The notes under the pieces were generated by a model, which made no database searches, was not told where the DNA came from, and saw only the letters and a list, made by a program, of their open reading frames with translations. Below are positions 59,979 to 64,000 of a stretch of DNA of 64,000 nucleotides, piece by piece. A program made the translations under genes and the position numbers. This stretch comes from JBBDST01 sp040904765 (GTDB lineage: Bacteria > Actinomycetota > Nitriliruptoria > Nitriliruptorales > Nitriliruptoraceae): the NCBI GenBank assembly GCA_040904765.1, contig JBBDST010000064.1:1-64000 (forward strand). The letters are read 5' to 3'. Numbering within the stretch: the stretch's first letter is position 1; every line of letters starts with the position of its first letter.

Positions 59979-61976
59979 ATGGAACCGTCGACCCCCAGTC
60001 AGCAACCCTCACAGGCTGCGCCGACGCCGCCGTCCGATTCGGCAAGTTGGCGCAAGGTGCTGGAACTCGACCAGCTGCCCGCCGGGCGGGTGACGACGCT
60101 CACGATCGACCATCGCACCTATGCGGCGACTCACGTCGACGGGGTCTACGGCCTGCTCGACAACCGGTGTCCGCATCAGGGTGGACCACTCGGGGAAGGC
60201 TCAATCGAGAAGGGGTGGTTGCGCTGTCCGTGGCACGGGTTCGACTACTCGCCGTGCAACGGCACGCCGCCGCCCCCGTTCGATGATGCGCCCGGTGCGT
60301 ATCCGGTCGAGGTCCGCGGGGACGGCATCTACGCGCTGCTGCCCGAGCCGACAACACGAAAGCGGACGGTCTCGGACGTCATGGTGGAGACCATGATCGC
60401 CTTCGGGGTGACCACGGTGTTCGGCATGGTCGGCCACTCCAACCTCGGGTTGGCGGATGCGTTCCGTGAAGCCGAGGAGCGCGGGGTACTGCGCTACATC
60501 GGTATCCGCCACGAGGGTGCCGCATCGTTCGCCGCATCCGCGTACGGCAAGCTCACCGGCGGGCTGGCTGCGTGCTTCGCGATCGCCGGCCCCGGCTCAA
60601 CCAACCTGCTGACCGGCCTGTACGACGCCAAGGTGGATCGTGCGCCCGTCCTGGCGTTGTCGGGTGGGGTGCCGTCGGCGCAGGCGGGCCGGGGGGCGTT
60701 CCAGGACCTGGATCTGATTGCTGCTTTCGCTGACGTCGCCCGCTACCAGGCGACCCTTCGAGCTGGCTCGGATCACAGCGAGCTGGTGGCGATAGCGTGC
60801 AAGACCGCCCTGGTGGAACAGGGTGTCGCCCACCTCGAGTTCCCCGACGAGGTCCAGACCCTGCCGGCTGCCGCCGACGTGGTCGCCTCCGAGCCGACCG
60901 GTCGGATCGCCGACCGTCGGGTCGCCCCGCCACCGGATGTCTTAAGGGCAGCTGCGGAGCTGCTGGCGAGCGCAGAGCGGCCACTGTTCGTGCTCGGTGC
61001 CGGCGCCCGCGACGGCGTCGAGTCGATCATCGCGTTGGCGGAGTCGCTGGGCGCACCGGTGGTCACCACCTTCAAGGCAAAGGGTCTGATCAGCGACGCC
61101 CACGCATTGGCGGGTGGAGTGCTCGGGCGGTCCGGGACACCGATCGCCTCGTGGTTCATGAACGAGTCCGACCTGATCGTGGCCTGGGGTGCCTCGTTCT
61201 CCAACCACACCGGCATCGCGCCCTACAAGCCGATCGTGCAGGTCGATCGGGACCCGATGGCGCTGGGACGCTTCCACCCGGTCGAGGTTCCCGTGCTCGG
61301 CGACGTCCACGTCACCGCAGCCGCGCTCGCCGGAGCGATCGGTGATCGCAGCCGTTGCGTAGACCACCGCCCCGAAGTCGCGGAGCGCTGGTCGATCTGG
61401 CAAACGGAGAAACAGCGCCGTCGTGTCGACGATCGCGGCCAGGGGGTCAACTCGGCAGCGGTGTTCGATGCGCTGGGGCGGATCGTCGCGGATGACGCCG
61501 TACTGTGCGTCGACGTGGGCGACAACGCCTACGCGTTCGGGCGCTACTTCGAGGTGACGGCGCAATCGGTCCTGATGTCGGGCTATCTCGGTTCCATCGG
61601 ATTCGCGCTGCCCGCGGCGCTGGGGGCGTGGGCAGCCGTGGGACGCGACCGCGAGGTGGTGTCGATCTCCGGAGACGGTGGGTTCGGGCAGTATGCGATG
61701 GAGCTGACTACGGCGGTCAAGTACGGCATGCCGGTCCGCCACATCCTGCTCGACAACCACGAACTCGCCAAGATCTCCAAGGAGCAGCGTGCTGGCGAGT
61801 GGGCGGTCTGGCAGACCAGCCTGGTCAACCCCGACTTCGCCGACTTCGCCCGCTCCTGCGGCGCGTTCGGCGTGCGGGTCGATCGCCCCGACGACCTCGA
61901 CGGCGCACTGTCCGCAGCGTTCACCCATGACGGTCCGGCGCTCGTGCACGTGCGCGTCGATCCGTTGCTGTCATAA
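59979..61976 (+). CDS. Rieske [2Fe-2S] domain fused to a ThDP-dependent enzyme
   Basis: A 665-residue two-part protein. Residues ~22-122 are a Rieske domain with ligands Cys64, His66, Cys83 and His86 (CPH...CPWH). Residues ~128-665 are a complete acetolactate synthase/pyruvate oxidase-type enzyme with catalytic Glu179 (RHEGAAS) and ThDP motif GDGGFGQ...LLDNHE. A plausible outcome is oxidative decarboxylation of a 2-oxoacid with electrons taken by the Rieske cluster (inference). I use the ATG at 59979; in-frame starts lie 16 codons earlier. The ribosome site (GGAG) is rather distant. The gene is GC-rich and is followed 11 nt later by an unknown gene. Confidence 0.88.
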   Translation: MEPSTPSQQPSQAAPTPPSDSASWRKVLELDQLPAGRVTTLTIDHRTYAATHVDGVYGLLDNRCPHQGGPLGEGSIEKGWLRCPWHGFDYSPCNGTPPPPFDDAPGAYPVEVRGDGIYALLPEPTTRKRTVSDVMVETMIAFGVTTVFGMVGHSNLGLADAFREAEERGVLRYIGIRHEGAASFAASAYGKLTGGLAACFAIAGPGSTNLLTGLYDAKVDRAPVLALSGGVPSAQAGRGAFQDLDLIAAFADVARYQATLRAGSDHSELVAIACKTALVEQGVAHLEFPDEVQTLPAAADVVASEPTGRIADRRVAPPPDVLRAAAELLASAERPLFVLGAGARDGVESIIALAESLGAPVVTTFKAKGLISDAHALAGGVLGRSGTPIASWFMNESDLIVAWGASFSNHTGIAPYKPIVQVDRDPMALGRFHPVEVPVLGDVHVTAAALAGAIGDRSRCVDHRPEVAERWSIWQTEKQRRRVDDRGQGVNSAAVFDALGRIVADDAVLCVDVGDNAYAFGRYFEVTAQSVLMSGYLGSIGFALPAALGAWAAVGRDREVVSISGDGGFGQYAMELTTAVKYGMPVRHILLDNHELAKISKEQRAGEWAVWQTSLVNPDFADFARSCGAFGVRVDRPDDLDGALSAAFTHDGPALVHVRVDPLLS

Positions 61977-61987
61977 GGAGTTCGACC

Positions 61988-62728
61988 GTGCCACTCGATC
62001 CCGTCCCTGCACACGATGCGCTCGCCACGACCCGACGCAGCTGGCACCTGCTGGCCGCGCATGTGGTCGCCGAGGAACGGTTCCGTCGGGTCGGCCACTC
62101 CGGGCTGGAAGCGACCCCTCAGGGCTTTCGCACACCGAGCGACGAACCGGTCGGCGTCGAGGTTGAACGCGATCACCTCGTCGTCCGCGGCATCGACGGA
62201 AAGACGCGTCGGGAGGTGACCACCATCGGCGACGCGCAGTCCTTCGTGCTCGGTGAGGTCGGTCCGCCGCACTGGGGCCAGCAGCCGGGGCTGCACGACC
62301 CGCCACCGGCGATCGACGCCGACACCCCGCTGCCGATCGACACGGAGGTCGCGGCCTGGCTGGGGAACTGGTTCATCCTGGGCCAGCTGGCGCTGCGCGA
62401 CCTGGTCGACGACCCCGTCTCGACGGACGCCGGTATCCCGACGTTGTGGCCCGAGCACTTCGATATCGGTACCGAGCTCCTCGCCCAGGATCGTCGGGCA
62501 TCCTACGGCCTGTCTGCCGGTGACGACATCATCGCGACGCCCTACGCCTATGTCGTGCCCTGGGCGTTGGGCCGTACCGCCGCGCCGCGCGATCCGCGTT
62601 GGAACAACGACGCCCTATCCGGCGCGAGCATCACCGCTGGTGAACTCGCGACGGAGACCGACGCCGCGACCCGGTTACTCATTTGGTTCCGCGAGCGCCG
62701 CGATCTGCTGTTGGCCGGCCCCGACTGA
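61988..62728 (+). CDS. Unknown protein paired with the Rieske-ThDP enzyme
   Basis: I do not recognise the family. It is a 246-residue soluble protein without signal peptide, rich in Asp, Pro and Trp. Segments LGNWFILGQLALRDLVDD and YVVPWALGRTAAPRDPRWNNDALSGA look structured. The GTG start has AAGGAG eight bases upstream and lies 11 nt after the Rieske-ThDP stop, so an operon is very likely. It could be a substrate-handling or assembly partner (inference). Its 3' end overlaps a convergent broken gene by 50 bp. Confidence 0.75.
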   Translation: MPLDPVPAHDALATTRRSWHLLAAHVVAEERFRRVGHSGLEATPQGFRTPSDEPVGVEVERDHLVVRGIDGKTRREVTTIGDAQSFVLGEVGPPHWGQQPGLHDPPPAIDADTPLPIDTEVAAWLGNWFILGQLALRDLVDDPVSTDAGIPTLWPEHFDIGTELLAQDRRASYGLSAGDDIIATPYAYVVPWALGRTAAPRDPRWNNDALSGASITAGELATETDAATRLLIWFRERRDLLLAGPD

Positions 62729-63262
62729 TCAGCGCGGATCCCGTGACTCGGCGATCCTGGCGGTTCAGTTGTCTGGATCGGAGCACGGTTGGGACCTCGA
62801 CCTCGACCGTGTCGCCGCCCCAACCGTGCTCCTGGTCGCGGCCCTCGATCGTGATACGCGTCACGTCATCGGGGATGTCCAGACCCGTCAGCGAGCGGGT
62901 GAAGGGCTGTTCGTTCGCGTGGTCGCGGGCGAGGTCGCGCACTTGGAGCTGTGTGCCGTCTTCGGTTCGCGCCCGGAACGCATCGGCGTAGCGCTCCGGG
63001 GTGTCGTAGGCGATGAGAGGGTGGCGTCGAGCCGCCAGGCGTCACCCTGCGGTTCGAGTTCCGCATCGATCACGTCGGGGAAGCGCTGCGTGTCCCTGGG
63101 CGCAGCTTCCTCTGCCGCTGTCTCGTCGGCGGTCGTGTCTTCGCTCGCGGTCGTGTCATCGTCGGGTGCCTCGTTGGGCGGGGTGTCCGCCGCACATGCG
63201 GTGAGCAGCGCAGCCGCCAGCATGACGGCAGTCAGATGTCCTGGTGCACGAGGATCGGCCAT
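62679..63262 (-). pseudogene. Frameshifted lipoprotein gene
   Basis: The ATG at 63262 opens a lipoprotein signal (LTAVMLAAALLTAC) and an acidic Asp/Glu/Thr linker, continuing to WRLDATLSSP. At about 63008 the frame must shift by one base to continue as YDTPERYADAFRARTEDGTQL, then HANEQPFTRSLTGLDIPDDV and DTVEVEVP. The two parts together read as one coherent secreted domain. It is either a recent pseudogene or a sequencing error (one missing base). Confidence 0.65.
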
Positions 63263-63721
63263 CGATGTGCTCGTCAGTCGACGTTGCCTGCAACGTATCC
63301 AGCCGCTCGGTGCGCTGATCGCCAGAGCCGTTCGCCGCAGCGTCGGACGGCTCTGGGTGGGCTCAGCCCTTCAGCGTGGCCACCGCGTCGTCGGTGGTGA
63401 CCACGGCACCCGCGAGGTAACGGGTGCGGGTGCGGAGATCGTGTGGACAGCGCAGCTCTCGATCGTAAGGCGCAACCTGAAGCGCGGATCGCCGCCACGC
63501 AGTTTCACCCATTTCGCCGCCCGACAACCCAGGCCCAGTACCGGCTAAGTGCGAGGCAAATAAGGGCCGGACCTTCCGGAGGCGTCTTCTAGCTTTAAGG
63601 ATCTGCAAAAAACTTCATTTCTAGTACCGTTCTCGACAATGACGGCCTCAGGAACCAACATGCGCGCGCGATCGTTCCCGTCCACCGAACGACCGCAGCC
63701 GACCGTGCCCAAAGGCTTGCG
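63263..63721. other. Intergenic region, no clear gene
   Basis: A 459-bp stretch. A minus-strand ORF of 81 codons (63363-63608) is open but starts with TTG, lacks a ribosome site and resembles no family I know. No repeat, tRNA or terminator is evident. The last 20 bases carry AAAGG for the next gene. Confidence 0.4.
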
Positions 63722-64000
63722 ATGATCCTCGCCGCTGCTTTGAGCATGCTGGAAGTCCATGCCGCATGGGTCCTGGTGGCGGCGTTTGTCATCTCGCTGG
63801 CTTACCAGCTGTGGCGCGCTACGGCTAAGGCCGGCAGCAACGAGCACGATTCGATGCACAACTTCGTCACCAAGGTCCTGGCTCTGTACGTTCTCGCATC
63901 CATCGTGATCGGTCTGTTGTTCGCCGGGGTGCCCGGTGCCGCCTGGGTCGGCCTCGTGTTCTCAGTCGTGTTCATCCTCGTCTCGATCTTTTATTACAAC
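63722..64000 (+). CDS. Membrane protein, 3' end beyond window
   Basis: The ATG at 63722 has AAAGG six bases upstream and opens 93 codons that run off the window edge. The product begins with a helix (HAAWVLVAAFVISLAYQLW), a short polar loop (RATAKAGSNEHDSMHN), then two further helices (KVLALYVLASIVIGLLF and GLVFSVVFILVSIFYY). No family is recognisable from this part. It belongs to the GC-rich accessory region after tRNA-Gly. Confidence 0.65.
   Translation, partial: MILAAALSMLEVHAAWVLVAAFVISLAYQLWRATAKAGSNEHDSMHNFVTKVLALYVLASIVIGLLFAGVPGAAWVGLVFSVVFILVSIFYYN

Noticed and set aside
63363..63608. Minus-strand 81-codon ORF
   Set aside because: TTG start, no ribosome site, no recognisable domain; not listed as a gene.
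1..64000. CRISPR arrays, rRNA genes, phage genes, intact transposons, riboswitches
   Set aside because: Looked for on both strands; no regularly spaced repeats, rRNA sequence, transposase/integrase ORF or recognisable riboswitch core was seen.

Overview
The window looks like a draft chromosome contig of a moderately GC-rich actinobacterium, most likely of the Acidimicrobiia type (inference). The reasons are an HspR-type heat-shock operon (dnaK-grpE-dnaJ-hspR-clpB), DUF4446 and SCO6745-type proteins, several luciferase-like (LLM) oxidoreductases, many GTG starts, and frequent 4-bp GTGA/ATGA stop-start overlaps. A 10-N assembly gap sits at 47512-47521 inside a poly-G/poly-C hairpin. No CRISPR array, rRNA, integrase or intact insertion sequence is visible.

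Layout. (1) 1-11269, minus strand: a catabolic cluster built from duplicated genes. It has three amidase-signature enzymes, two short-chain dehydrogenases (SDRs), two LLM oxidoreductases, two MFS transporters plus a decayed third copy, and a carboxymuconolactone-decarboxylase-like protein. (2) 11471-19194: a cupredoxin lipoprotein, tRNA-Arg and tRNA-Ser(GCT), then a minus-strand operon of E1-alpha, E1-beta, an unknown internally duplicated protein, an acetolactate-synthase-like ThDP enzyme and a tartrate-dehydratase-like enolase-superfamily member. A consensus-like promoter precedes this operon. (3) 19241-27354: an ~8 kb metal(loid) resistance segment. It carries arsR, an arsD fusion, arsA and a CDF exporter on the minus strand, and a VIT-type transporter, OsmC, a second arsR, an ArsP-like permease and a small CxxC protein on the plus strand. 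It is bounded by intact tRNA-Ser(TGA) on the right and a decayed 89-nt tRNA-Ser copy in the same orientation on the left, which suggests a genomic island. (4) 27452-47461: housekeeping genes (serS, pheA, purC, fbaB, purD, purA) mixed with oxidoreductases, a dienelactone hydrolase, a CapA-like protein, an NHL protein, a dodecin and a purine-type NCS2 permease. (5) 47576-54406: the heat-shock operon. (6) 54624-59275: a tandem-ACT protein, peptide deformylase, a large membrane Fe-S oxidoreductase and dCTP deaminase. (7) 59362-64000: tRNA-Gly(CCC) followed by a visibly GC-richer accessory region. This holds a truncated membrane protein gene, an unusual Rieske-ThDP enzyme fusion, an unknown partner gene, a frameshifted lipoprotein gene and a membrane protein cut by the window edge.

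How the genes may work together (inference). The first cluster could import an amide-containing compound, hydrolyse it and oxidise the product, with gene duplication broadening the substrate range. The E1/ThDP/tartrate-dehydratase operon looks like hydroxy-acid or 2-oxo-acid catabolism. The ars genes provide arsenite sensing, chaperoning and efflux energetics, although no arsB or acr3 is visible; the ArsP-like permease may serve instead. The strongest candidates for something undescribed are the Rieske-ThDP fusion with its partner gene, the two-fold repeated protein in the E1 operon, and the tRNA-bounded ars segment with an ArsD-AhpD-like fusion and a leaderless, operator-covered ArsR promoter.
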